Below, piece by piece: positions 38,607 to 47,000 of a stretch of DNA of 64,000 nucleotides. Each line of letters begins with the position of its first letter. Within the stretch, counting starts at the first letter, position 1. Source of the stretch: Psychrobacillus soli (lineage in GTDB: Bacteria > Bacillota > Bacilli > Bacillales_A > Planococcaceae); assembly GCF_006861775.1 (NCBI RefSeq), contig NZ_VDGG01000009.1, positions 38,914 to 102,913 on the forward strand, in the 5' to 3' direction. A program made the position numbers and the translations under genes. The notes under the pieces were generated by a model. That model saw nothing but the letters and a program-made list of their open reading frames with translations, had not been told where the DNA came from and ran no database searches.

Positions 38607-38767
38607 TACTGAATTTTATATATTCAATTTTAGTTACTTCTAGTTGTTTTAAAACATCCAATTTCGGGAATGATTCTGAAGAAACAGAACCCTTGATATC
38701 ATTTAATTTCGCTTTATTTTATTAGTATGGTTAAACCTTTAAATTATTCATTCTACGAGGGGGAAGT

Positions 38768-40261
38768 ATGAAGAAACTATCTATAACATTTTATATTACA
38801 ATGGCCTTAATCATTTTAGCAGTGGGATACGGAGCGCTCCGACCCGATAGTTTTGAAGCAATTACCACAACTATTAAAAGCTTTGTCGCATCTTCATTTG
38901 GTTGGTACTACATGCTACTGATGACATTCATGTTAGCATTAAGTATATTTTTTATCTTTAGTCCTTACGGTAAAATCCGGTTAGGAAAAGATACCGATCG
39001 CCCACAATTTTCAACAATAACATGGATTTCTATGTTATTTTCTGCTGGTATGGGCATTGGTCTCGTGTTTTATGGCGCTGCCGAACCTTTATCGCATTAT
39101 GCAATCAATCCTGCAACAGCAGAACCAAACACAGCTTCCGCCTTTAAAGAAGCTCTCCGTCAGTCTTTTTTCCACTGGGGATTTCACGTGTGGGCTATGT
39201 ACGGAGTTGTTGGGTTATCCCTTGCTTTCTTCCAGTTTCGTAAGGACGAACCAGGGTTAATATCGGCAACATTGAAGCCGATTTTCGGTAAAAAGATGGA
39301 AGGACCATGGGGTATTCTTATCGATGTTCTTGCTATCTTTGCTACCGCATTTGGTGTAGCTACTTCACTCGGTTTCGGCGCTGTTCAAATTAATGCAGGT
39401 TTAAATTATCTTTTCGGCATGAAGATTGGAATCGTTTCTCAAATTATTATTGTTGCTATCGTAACGGTTCTATTTATTGCTTCTGCATGGTCCGGTTTAA
39501 GTAAAGGGATTAAATATTTATCGAATACAAACTTAGTATTAGCGCTTGCAATACTTGTTTTTGTTATTCTTCTTGGTCCAACATTACTCATTTTTGATAT
39601 GTTCACGGACTCTTTCGGAGGATATTTAGCCAATATCGTTCAGATGAGCTTACGTACAGCACCACTCAGTGTAACTGATCGCGATTGGTTGGAAGATTGG
39701 ACAATCTTTTACTGGGCTTGGTGGATTTCATGGGCACCATTTGTCAGTATGTTTATTGCTCGTGTATCGAAAGGGAGAACGATTAAAGAGTTCGTTTCTG
39801 CCGTATTGGTTGCACCTACAATACTTGGTGCAATTTGGTTTTCTGCTTTCGGTTCCACTGCTATCAATATGCAAAAAGATGGTATTGCCGATTTAGCGAA
39901 AGCGTCTACTGAATTGACTATATTTGAAATGTTCCATGCAATGCCGATGGCGACGATTATATCAGTTTTTGCCGTGGTACTTATAGCATGCTTTTTTATC
40001 ACATCAGCCGATTCCGCAACTTTTGTTCTCGGTATGCTATCCACAAATGGTTCATTGACTCCGCCAAATAAAGTGAAACTTGCTTGGGGAATTACGTTGT
40101 CAGTCATTGCAATTATTTTGTTAGCCGTTAACGGACTCGATGCTTTGCAGAATACTATTATTATTGCAGCTTTACCTTTTTCTTTCGTGATGCTTTTCAT
40201 GATTGCGTCTTTACTAATGGGATTAAAAAAAGAAGTAAAACTGATGAAAACCAAAAAATAA
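38768..40261 (+). CDS. opuD: BCCT-family glycine betaine transporter (OpuD-like)
   Basis: Secondary transporter for betaine-type osmolytes, probably sodium-coupled. It has 497 residues with about twelve membrane segments. The BCCT glycine motif SAGMGIGLVFYGAAEPL lies near 92-108. The conserved FYWAWWISWAPFVSMFIAR lies near 315 and contributes the aromatic substrate site. The cytoplasmic C-terminal tail is very short, so osmosensing by a long tail is unlikely. GAGGGGGAAGT precedes the ATG. It is monocistronic with a terminator; a role in osmoprotection is inferred. Confidence 0.92.
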   Translation: MKKLSITFYITMALIILAVGYGALRPDSFEAITTTIKSFVASSFGWYYMLLMTFMLALSIFFIFSPYGKIRLGKDTDRPQFSTITWISMLFSAGMGIGLVFYGAAEPLSHYAINPATAEPNTASAFKEALRQSFFHWGFHVWAMYGVVGLSLAFFQFRKDEPGLISATLKPIFGKKMEGPWGILIDVLAIFATAFGVATSLGFGAVQINAGLNYLFGMKIGIVSQIIIVAIVTVLFIASAWSGLSKGIKYLSNTNLVLALAILVFVILLGPTLLIFDMFTDSFGGYLANIVQMSLRTAPLSVTDRDWLEDWTIFYWAWWISWAPFVSMFIARVSKGRTIKEFVSAVLVAPTILGAIWFSAFGSTAINMQKDGIADLAKASTELTIFEMFHAMPMATIISVFAVVLIACFFITSADSATFVLGMLSTNGSLTPPNKVKLAWGITLSVIAIILLAVNGLDALQNTIIIAALPFSFVMLFMIASLLMGLKKEVKLMKTKK

Positions 40262-40267
40262 ATACGT

Positions 40268-40307
40268 TAAAATGCCAAGGATTATCCACGTTTCCTTGGC
40301 GTTTTAC
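40268..40307 (+). terminator. Terminator after opuD-like gene
   Basis: A stem AATGCCAAGG / CCTTGGCGTT with a loop of about 13 bases, followed by TTACATTTTC on the plus strand. Confidence 0.7.
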
Positions 40308-40387
40308 ATTTTCCCACTAAAAAATAGCGTGCTTTTGAATACATAGAGCCGATTATGAGATAATAAAGGCTGCAGGGGGGTTTTAGT

Positions 40388-41350
40388 ATGATTCAAACAA
40401 TTGGAAAAACAATTAACGAAGAAATAATAAGTAATTTCCAACTAGAGGATATTACAGAAAACAAATTTGAATGGTATTGGGTAGATATTGGTGAACCTAC
40501 AAAAGAAGAGGAGGTATTACTTAGTTCTTTCTTTCATTTTCATCCACTAGCAATTGAAGACTGTTTGTTTCGACTTCAACGTCCAAAAGTGGACCATTAT
40601 GAAGGACATTCTTTTTTTGTGATACATACAATTAATGAAGAGACGCTTGAAGCAGAGGAACTGAACTTATTTGTTGGACAAAACTTTGTCGTGTCTTTCC
40701 ACTTTCCTCCTATGCACGAATTAGATCAGGCACGCGAACGTATTGTGCAAAATCCAAAAGGTTGGGACCGCGGGGTGATGCATGCAACGTATCATATTGT
40801 CGATAAAGTGGTGGATGCGTATTTTCCCATTGTCTATAAAATTGAAGATTATTTAAACGATATAGAAGATAAGCTATCATCCGATGTATACCACTTATCC
40901 CTAGATCAAGTCTTTGATCTTCGAAGTGATTTACTCAGACTACGTCGAACAATTCTTCCAATGCGGGATTTATTGTATCGAGTGATGAATTCTGAACGCG
41001 TTAATCTGCAACAAACAGAAAAAGCGTATTTTGGTGACATTTACGATCATTTATTAAAACTTGCAGATATGGTGGAATCGAATAGAGAGTTAACTGCGGA
41101 TATTCGAGATAGTCAAATGTCCATTAACTCGAGCCATATGAATAGAATCATGATGATCTTAACGATTGTTTCTACCGTTTTCATCCCTTTAACGTTTATC
41201 GCAGGTGTGTACGGAATGAATTTCACGTTTATGCCGGAACTTGAATGGCGCTACAGTTACTTTATTGTGCTCGGTATTATGCTATTTATTGCCATATCGA
41301 TGCTTGCTTGGTTTAAATATAAAGGCTGGTTTAACTTATTTAAAAACTAA
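40388..41350 (+). CDS. corA: CorA-family magnesium transporter
   Basis: Homopentameric divalent-cation channel. It has 320 residues: a large cytoplasmic N-terminal domain, a long helix, and two C-terminal membrane segments. The selectivity motif GMN is in AGVYGMNF near residue 280. CAGGGGGG precedes the ATG. rtcB starts 17 bases downstream, so they are likely co-transcribed. The conserved MPELEW follows the motif in the periplasmic loop. Mg versus Co or Ni preference is not resolved. Confidence 0.93.
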   Translation: MIQTIGKTINEEIISNFQLEDITENKFEWYWVDIGEPTKEEEVLLSSFFHFHPLAIEDCLFRLQRPKVDHYEGHSFFVIHTINEETLEAEELNLFVGQNFVVSFHFPPMHELDQARERIVQNPKGWDRGVMHATYHIVDKVVDAYFPIVYKIEDYLNDIEDKLSSDVYHLSLDQVFDLRSDLLRLRRTILPMRDLLYRVMNSERVNLQQTEKAYFGDIYDHLLKLADMVESNRELTADIRDSQMSINSSHMNRIMMILTIVSTVFIPLTFIAGVYGMNFTFMPELEWRYSYFIVLGIMLFIAISMLAWFKYKGWFNLFKN

Positions 41351-41367
41351 CTTATTGAGGTGAAATT

Positions 41368-42462
41368 TTGATAGAAATAAAAGGAATATTTAATCATGCA
41401 GTTGTTTTTACGGATACAATAGAGGAAACAGCAAAGCATCAAGTAGAGGAGCTTTGTAGTCTCTCCTTTCTACAAGATTCGAAAATACGTATGATGCCAG
41501 ATCTTCATGCGGGAAAAGGATGCACTGTGGGAACGACGATGACAATTTCCGACAAAGTTGTACCTAACTTTGTTGGTGTCGATTTAGGGTGCGGTATGAT
41601 TTGTGCAAAACTAGACATTAAAAAAGAAGATGTTAACTTCGAAAAATTAGATAAAACGATTAAGAAAAACGTCCCTAGCGGAACAAGAGTTAGAAACAAA
41701 GAACATCGTCATACGATAGAAATACCATTTGCAGAAGTAGCTGCTCCGATTAATGAAAGCCGCTCTCGCTTAAGCTTAGGAACACTTGGCGGCGGCAATC
41801 ATTTTATTGAGCTGAATGAAGGAAATGATGGCAGTATCTATTTAGTTATCCACTCAGGTAGCAGAAATTTAGGAAAACAAATTGCAGAACATTATCAGCA
41901 AGTTGCCCACCAATCTCTAGGGAGTGCTGTTCCGAAAGATTTAGCGTATGTAGAAGGTCAAAATATGAAAGATTATTTATGGGATCTTTCTATTGCACAA
42001 AAGTACGCAGCACTTAATCGAAAAACGATGGTCGATGTCATTTGTAGAGGTATGAACTGGAAGATAGAATCAGCGTTCGACACGATTCATAACTATATTG
42101 ATTTAGATAATATGATTCTACGTAAAGGTGCTATTTCTGCACAAGATGGAGAAATTGTCATTATTCCGATGAATATGCGAGATGGTTCATTAATTTGTCG
42201 TGGAAAAGGAAATCCTGATTGGAATTATTCTGGTCCACATGGTGCCGGCCGTATTATGAGCCGCTCCCAGGCAAGAAAGCTAGTTACATTGGAAGACTTT
42301 CAGGATTCTATGAAAGATGTATGGAGTACTTCTGTTGTAGCGGGTACGGTGGATGAATCGCCTTTTGCCTATAAAGATATGCAAGACATACTCGCACATA
42401 TTGAGGATACTGTAGATGTGTTGGAAGTGATTAAACCAATTTACAACTATAAAGCACATTAA
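41368..42462 (+). CDS. rtcB: RtcB-family RNA ligase
   Basis: GTP- and Mn-dependent ligase joining 2',3'-cyclic phosphate or 3'-phosphate ends to 5'-OH RNA. It has 364 residues, shorter than E. coli RtcB. Metal ligands appear in VDLGCGM (Cys75), LGGGNHFIEL near 134 and VIHSGSRNLGK near 155. The guanylylated His is in SGPHGAGRIMSRS near 295. The TTG start has GAGGTGA upstream. It lies behind corA with no rtcA, rtcR or prfH beside it, so its role (RNA repair after stress) is inferred from the family only. Confidence 0.92.
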   Translation: MIEIKGIFNHAVVFTDTIEETAKHQVEELCSLSFLQDSKIRMMPDLHAGKGCTVGTTMTISDKVVPNFVGVDLGCGMICAKLDIKKEDVNFEKLDKTIKKNVPSGTRVRNKEHRHTIEIPFAEVAAPINESRSRLSLGTLGGGNHFIELNEGNDGSIYLVIHSGSRNLGKQIAEHYQQVAHQSLGSAVPKDLAYVEGQNMKDYLWDLSIAQKYAALNRKTMVDVICRGMNWKIESAFDTIHNYIDLDNMILRKGAISAQDGEIVIIPMNMRDGSLICRGKGNPDWNYSGPHGAGRIMSRSQARKLVTLEDFQDSMKDVWSTSVVAGTVDESPFAYKDMQDILAHIEDTVDVLEVIKPIYNYKAH

Positions 42463-42464
42463 TG

Positions 42465-42494
42465 AAGGAGCTGACAATACAATGTCAGCTCCTT
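42465..42494. terminator. Bidirectional terminator, rtcB / membrane protein
   Basis: A perfect 12-bp stem AAGGAGCTGACA / TGTCAGCTCCTT between two convergent genes. It overlaps the stop codon of the minus-strand gene. Confidence 0.75.
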
Positions 42495-43299
42495 ATTGAT
42501 TAGCAGTCCAGTAGTAAAACAATGCGGTAAAAGTTAGTCTTTCTATATGTGATAAATTAGAAGCTAGTGATACGTGCGTGTTCATCGCTTGTGCTTCAAA
42601 TGCTGGGTGAGTTGCATATGGAAACATACCAAAACGGTACGTTGCCAAGCGTTTTCCCTCAAAGTTATTTACATCTATATCTCCGTATGCACTTTTGGCT
42701 TTCATTTCGTGCATTTTTTCATTATTCGCATCGAAAATAATCGCTCTATTTTTCACAGAAGCAATTGGCATAACGATAGTAGTAATAAGTGTTTTCGTTT
42801 GGTCATAAACGCTCATTTGCATAAATTTCAATTTGTTCCTAATTGAAAATTGACTAACGACCCTTCCATCCATCGTCTTCAAATCATATGTGATTGGAAA
42901 AAACAAGCCGCTTTTAAAAATAGCAAAGGAAGTTAACTTACGCTTGAGTGGTTCCTTTTCTGTCGGTGTAATTGTGTAAAGCCGTTCTCCTGTATGGGAA
43001 ACTAAGTTACTTTGAGGTATGAGCGATATATCATTTTGAAAGTTAAGCTCATTAACAGGAAAATCGATAGAATAATAATCGCTATCTATTTTCTTCTCAT
43101 TTGGTAGCTTTTCTGCTGCATGTTGAAAAAAGTAAGAAGTACCAAACAGCATGAATACTGTAAATCCTATCGTAATATGCGTTTCGAAATCTTTCCACAT
43201 GACATCTTGAAAAATAATAACTAATGCAATATAAATAACTAACGTTAATAAGGAACCTAACTTCGCATACTTTGCTGTCCGTTCATATATATGCTTCAT
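42493..43299 (-). CDS. Uncharacterised membrane protein, tubby-like C-terminus possible
   Basis: Not recognised with confidence. It has 268 residues with two N-terminal membrane segments (near 14-32 and 42-60). The remaining 200 residues are beta-rich and soluble. The pattern KLTSFAIFKSGLFFPITYDL then FSIRNKLKFMQMSVYDQ loosely recalls tubby/LURP-one-like domains that scramble or bind phospholipids, but this is weak. AGGTGTTG precedes the ATG. It is transcribed convergently to rtcB and shares its terminator. Confidence 0.6.
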   Translation of the reverse strand: MKHIYERTAKYAKLGSLLTLVIYIALVIIFQDVMWKDFETHITIGFTVFMLFGTSYFFQHAAEKLPNEKKIDSDYYSIDFPVNELNFQNDISLIPQSNLVSHTGERLYTITPTEKEPLKRKLTSFAIFKSGLFFPITYDLKTMDGRVVSQFSIRNKLKFMQMSVYDQTKTLITTIVMPIASVKNRAIIFDANNEKMHEMKAKSAYGDIDVNNFEGKRLATYRFGMFPYATHPAFEAQAMNTHVSLASNLSHIERLTFTALFYYWTANQ

Positions 43300-43356
43300 T
43301 TACAACACCTCTACAAATACATACGATTGAACATTCCGTATAGTTTCACAAAAAAA

Positions 43357-43390
43357 CCTTTAGAAGCTATGTTTCCATAACTTCTAAAGG
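43357..43390 (-). terminator. Terminator after small membrane protein gene
   Basis: A 15-bp stem (one G-U pair) CCTTTAGAAGTTATG / CATAGCTTCTAAAGG followed by TTTTTTT on the minus strand. Confidence 0.85.
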
Positions 43391-43395
43391 GAATT

Positions 43396-43773
43396 TTATC
43401 GATTCTCGAGTGCTCGCCCAAATATTCTTTTCAAAAAGTGCCCTAATCCGTATAAGCAAATAAGTACAAAAAGGACTAATAACATTGTTTCCAAAGTGGA
43501 GGGTAAAGAAAAAGGCTCTAAGAAAATCTGAAACAACACGAGTAGATAAATGGTTCCAGCACCGCCTGCGAGCAACACGACACCGATAATAGCTAGTTGT
43601 GGGAAAGTAAGCTGCTTTATGCGATGTCGATGTTTTACAACTTCCAATACAAGTACAAGTCCTATTATAGTAAATGTGAGCGACAGTTCCTTTAAATAAA
43701 TTGAGTTGATCAAATAAACGACGAGCAATACAATCATGACATATTTGTAAAGTTCGTCGATTTGCTTGAGCAT
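43396..43773 (-). CDS. Small multi-pass membrane protein
   Basis: Not assigned to a known family. It has 125 residues with about four hydrophobic segments (near 12-25, 31-45, 59-82 and 92-113) and a basic C-terminus (KRIFGRALENR). GGGAGTGATC lies before the ATG. It follows the thioesterase gene by about 20 bases, so it is probably co-transcribed. Its position before a strong terminator supports it being a real gene. Confidence 0.6.
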   Translation of the reverse strand: MLKQIDELYKYVMIVLLVVYLINSIYLKELSLTFTIIGLVLVLEVVKHRHRIKQLTFPQLAIIGVVLLAGGAGTIYLLVLFQIFLEPFSLPSTLETMLLVLFVLICLYGLGHFLKRIFGRALENR

Positions 43774-43792
43774 ACGATCACTCCCTACTCTT

Positions 43793-44266
43793 CTAGTATC
43801 TCATCTCCATGCGTTGTTTACGATGTAACCGTCTTGCAGGTCCCGTTTCAAATAAGCGAATTTCATCTTTCGTTTCCGGATGAATACCTTTTACAGGAAT
43901 CGGTTTATTATTTTCGTCCACTGCAACCATTGTTACAAAAGACTCGGTTGTTAGCTTTTCTTCTCCAGTCAGAACATTCATCGATGTTACGCGTACATAT
44001 ACTTCCATCGAAGAACGACCAGTTGAAGAAACAATTGCATCTAGTTCAATGACATCCCCGACCCTTGCAGAAGAAACAAAATCCACCGAATCGATTGATG
44101 CTGTCACAACCGCACCTTTTGCATGCTTCATTGCAGTAATTGCTGCAATCTCGTCGATATAAGCAAGTACTTTTCCACCAAAAATCGTTTGATGGTGATT
44201 TGTGTCTGGTGGGAGGACTAAATGGGACTGGATCGTTCTAGATTGGCTCATCGGGTTTGTTTTCAT
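43793..44266 (-). CDS. ykhA: Hot-dog acyl-CoA thioesterase (YkhA-like)
   Basis: Predicted acyl-CoA hydrolase. It has 157 residues with a single hot-dog fold. The catalytic Asn/Asp region is DTNHHQTIFGGKVLAYIDE near 21-39, and the hydrophobic core includes VDFVSSARVGDVIELDA. AAGGAGCAATT precedes the ATG. The basic C-terminus (RRLHRKQRMEMRY) is unusual but short. Substrate chain length cannot be read from sequence. Confidence 0.88.
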   Translation of the reverse strand: MKTNPMSQSRTIQSHLVLPPDTNHHQTIFGGKVLAYIDEIAAITAMKHAKGAVVTASIDSVDFVSSARVGDVIELDAIVSSTGRSSMEVYVRVTSMNVLTGEEKLTTESFVTMVAVDENNKPIPVKGIHPETKDEIRLFETGPARRLHRKQRMEMRY

Positions 44267-44322
44267 ATTTAATTGCTCCTTTTAATCGTCTGTTTCTATA
44301 CTTTGTTAGTATACCATGATGT

Positions 44323-45285
44323 TTAATTGGTTCCGGAAGATGCTGCTACGCTCGTTGCTGCAATGGTAGAAATCATCATCGCTTGTTGCGCTTGCAAAAT
44401 AAGTTCCAGGGAAGTTGCCATCGAAATTGCTGCAGTTGCATATATGTCTTTTGATGATCTTAAAGAAAGTCCGAACGCTATTGGCAATGCTGATTCTTTA
44501 TACCAAGAAAACAACTTCATACTTGCGATTGATTCGTAAGTAGTCACGATTTCACTTAACTGATCTTCCCCTAATTTTAGTGCAGCCATAAATCCAATAA
44601 TCGGATATTGCGGCGCCGTCGTTTTTATTTTGACGGTTTTTAACCCGTCCCGAATAATAACTGCTCTTTGTACTAAGCTATCTTCGTAGTTGGGACTCGT
44701 ATACGTTAATACTTGGGACATCCATTGTAACTCATTTCCCCCGTAAAACTTATAATCCTTCAATTCTTTGTAATACTTGTTCATCGTTTCCGCACGGAGA
44801 GCACTGTCACCGTCTAGTTTTCCTAAAAACATTGCATAAGGATAGTCATCTGTAGATGTTAAAAAACGGTGATGTTTTTTCATATCTGCCATCAATTGCT
44901 CTGCACGCTTCATTTCCCCTGGCCATGTCTCTTTGTCATCAGCCATCATTAACGCAGCTAAATACGTGTAGCTATTCATCTTAAAAGAAGCTGCCTTTAA
45001 CGCTTCTGCTTTTTCTATAAGCAATTCTACCGCTTCTTCCGCTCCCAAATCACTTACATCTAATGTGGATACGAAAAGTGGATGTAAGTGAGAACGCAAT
45101 GGACTAAACATGCCAGCACTGTTTTTAATATGCGTTGAAATTTCATTATATCTTTTTTCATTAAATTCTCTCTCTAACGTTACATAATACCCTGCAAGTG
45201 ATAATGCTACTCTTTTATCTACTGTCCACCCTAAAACCTTTTTAAGTGCATTATACGTTCGTTCGATTTTTTCATTTACCGTCAT
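44323..45285 (-). CDS. DUF4003 family protein
   Basis: Uncharacterised protein of 320 residues, mostly helical. It has no signal peptide or clear membrane segment, although the Ala/Ser-rich C-terminus (QQAMMISTIAATSVAASSG) is mildly hydrophobic. The layout resembles DUF4003 proteins found across Bacillales. GGAGTGAGCG precedes the ATG. It is divergent from the pseudouridine synthase gene with an 85-base shared upstream region. Function unknown. Confidence 0.65.
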   Translation of the reverse strand: MTVNEKIERTYNALKKVLGWTVDKRVALSLAGYYVTLEREFNEKRYNEISTHIKNSAGMFSPLRSHLHPLFVSTLDVSDLGAEEAVELLIEKAEALKAASFKMNSYTYLAALMMADDKETWPGEMKRAEQLMADMKKHHRFLTSTDDYPYAMFLGKLDGDSALRAETMNKYYKELKDYKFYGGNELQWMSQVLTYTSPNYEDSLVQRAVIIRDGLKTVKIKTTAPQYPIIGFMAALKLGEDQLSEIVTTYESIASMKLFSWYKESALPIAFGLSLRSSKDIYATAAISMATSLELILQAQQAMMISTIAATSVAASSGTN

Positions 45286-45370
45286 CTTCGCTCACTCCTT
45301 TTCTTTTTTACGGAATTTGCACTATAATGGTTTCACGCTTTGATATAATTATTTTAACTAATAAAAGTAG

Positions 45371-46084
45371 GTGGCAATCATACGTATAAATAAATTTTTA
45401 AGTGAAGCCGGTATTGTTTCTCGCCGAGGTGCAGACAAGTGGATTACAGATGGAAGAGTTATGATAAATGGAAAGCAAGCGGAGTTAGGTAGCCAAGTAG
45501 AAGCTGGCGATGATGTACAAGTAGACGGAAAACCAATTGTTGTGGAACAACCGCTAGTATACCTCGTCTTAAATAAGCCTGTTGGCATCACAAGTACCAC
45601 GGAACGCCACATTAAAGGAAACATTGTCGACTATGTGAATCATCCACTTCGCATTTTCCATATCGGTCGATTAGATAAAGACTCAGATGGTCTCATTCTA
45701 TTAACGAATGATGGCGATATCGTCAATGAAATTCTCCGTGCTGAAAAAGGGCATGAGAAAGAATATATCGTCACAGTCAATGAAAAAATTACGGATACAT
45801 TTTTAACGAAAATGGCTGCCGGAGTTAACATACTCGGTACAACTACACTTCCTTGTAAAGTAAAAAAGTTAGGTCCAAATATGTTCAACATTACATTAAC
45901 ACAAGGATTAAATAGACAAATTAGAAGAATGTGCTCTGCACTTGGCTTTACTGTTAAACGATTGCAACGCATTCGAATCATGAATATTACAATTGAAGGC
46001 CTCCCTATCGGAGAATGGAGAGAGTTGACAGAAATCGAGAAAAAAGAACTATTCACGACACTTAACTATTCCCCAAAACGATAA
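45371..46084 (+). CDS. rluF: RluF-type 23S rRNA pseudouridine synthase
   Basis: Converts a uridine of 23S rRNA to pseudouridine. It has up to 237 residues: an N-terminal S4 RNA-binding domain (NKFLSEAGIVSRRGADKWI) and an RsuA/RluB/E/F catalytic domain with the Asp in HIGRLDKDSDGLILL near 98. The start is doubtful. A GTG at 45371 is itself inside the only ribosome binding site (AGGTGG). The family start (RINKFLSEAG) would be an ATA at 45380, five bases after that site, a rare initiation codon. Confidence 0.88.
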   Translation: MAIIRINKFLSEAGIVSRRGADKWITDGRVMINGKQAELGSQVEAGDDVQVDGKPIVVEQPLVYLVLNKPVGITSTTERHIKGNIVDYVNHPLRIFHIGRLDKDSDGLILLTNDGDIVNEILRAEKGHEKEYIVTVNEKITDTFLTKMAAGVNILGTTTLPCKVKKLGPNMFNITLTQGLNRQIRRMCSALGFTVKRLQRIRIMNITIEGLPIGEWRELTEIEKKELFTTLNYSPKR

Positions 46085-46117
46085 TTGTGCAAACATAGCA
46101 TACTGTTTTATATCCAT

Positions 46118-46161
46118 TTGACATAACACCAAATGGTTTCATATAATAAATAAAGTGAAAC
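46118..46161 (+). promoter_or_regulatory. Promoter and inverted repeat before SRPBCC-arsR
   Basis: TTGACA (46118-46123) and TATAAT (46142-46147), both perfect, with an 18-base spacer. GTTTCA (46136-46141) and TGAAAC (46156-46161) flank the -10 as an inverted repeat and could be the operator for the ArsR protein encoded by the second gene. Confidence 0.7.
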
Positions 46162-46200
46162 TAAAAGGTTTCGTATTTATGAATGAAAGTAGGGAATCCG

Positions 46201-46623
46201 ATGGAAAATACATTACAAGATATTACACAAACAGTCATTTTAAACGCTCCAATTCAAAAAGTATGGGATACTGTTGCTACATCCGAGGGTATTGCATCAT
46301 GGTTTATGCCAAATGACTTTAAACTGGAAGTAGGTTATGAATTTCATATTCAATCACCTTTTGGACCTTCTCCTTGCAAAGTAACAGAAGTAAACCCTCC
46401 CAATAAGCTTTCATTTATATGGGATACAGATGGTTGGGTCGTTTCTTTTATTTTAAAAGAATTAGGGGATCAAACAGAATTCACACTTATTCATGGTGGC
46501 TGGAAACAACCAGATGCAATCATCTCAAAAGCAAATCAAAAAAGCGCTGATATTCATGAAAAAATGTCTCAAGGTTGGGTGGGCATTGTACAAAAAGGCT
46601 TGCGAAAGGCTGTTGAAAACTAA
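46201..46623 (+). CDS. SRPBCC/AHSA1 domain protein
   Basis: Small START-like fold protein of 140 residues, of the activator-of-Hsp90 homologue type common beside ArsR regulators; the ligand is unknown. The fold is recognisable from [30 protein letters not shown] and the final helix [19 protein letters not shown]. The ATG is taken after AGTAGGGA; an ATG six codons earlier lies before that site. Its stop is followed at once by the TTG of arsR. Confidence 0.85.
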   Translation: MENTLQDITQTVILNAPIQKVWDTVATSEGIASWFMPNDFKLEVGYEFHIQSPFGPSPCKVTEVNPPNKLSFIWDTDGWVVSFILKELGDQTEFTLIHGGWKQPDAIISKANQKSADIHEKMSQGWVGIVQKGLRKAVEN

Positions 46624-46977
46624 TTGTCCTCTTCTGCACAAAAGTATGATGTGTTTCAAGCAATAGCTGACCCAACTCGTAGAGAGGTTTTAAAATTGCT
46701 TGCCCATCAGGAACTGCCAATAGCCGAAATTACTGCTCATTTTCCAATGAGTCGAACTGCAATCGCAAAGCATCTTCATATACTTTCAGAAGCCAATTTA
46801 GTGAGCGGACAAAAAGTCGGTAGAGAAAAAAGATACCGTCTACAACCAGAAACATTTCAAGAGTTAAAAGATTGGCTTTCTTACTACGAACAATTTTGGA
46901 ATAACAAATTGTCTATATTGAAGCATGTAGTCGAAAATGAAGACGAAGATAGTTTAAATAACAAAAAGACCGATTAA
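46624..46977 (+). CDS. ArsR-family transcriptional regulator
   Basis: Winged-helix regulator of 117 residues. The helix-turn-helix is LPIAEITAHFPMSRTAIAKH near 31-50, followed by LHILSEANLVSGQKVGREK. No cysteine metal-sensing motif is visible, as in ArsR proteins paired with SRPBCC partners. The start is a TTG directly after the upstream stop (TAATTG), so translation probably depends on termination of the first gene. The gene order (SRPBCC then ArsR) reverses the common order. Confidence 0.85.
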   Translation: MSSSAQKYDVFQAIADPTRREVLKLLAHQELPIAEITAHFPMSRTAIAKHLHILSEANLVSGQKVGREKRYRLQPETFQELKDWLSYYEQFWNNKLSILKHVVENEDEDSLNNKKTD

Positions 46978-46995
46978 ATATCATCGGTCTTTTTT
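46964..46995. terminator. Bidirectional terminator, arsR / Mur ligase
   Basis: Stem AAAAGACCGAT / ATCGGTCTTTT, 11 bp with an 8-base loop. It has T runs on both sides and overlaps the arsR stop. Confidence 0.85.
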
Positions 46996-47000
46996 CAATA

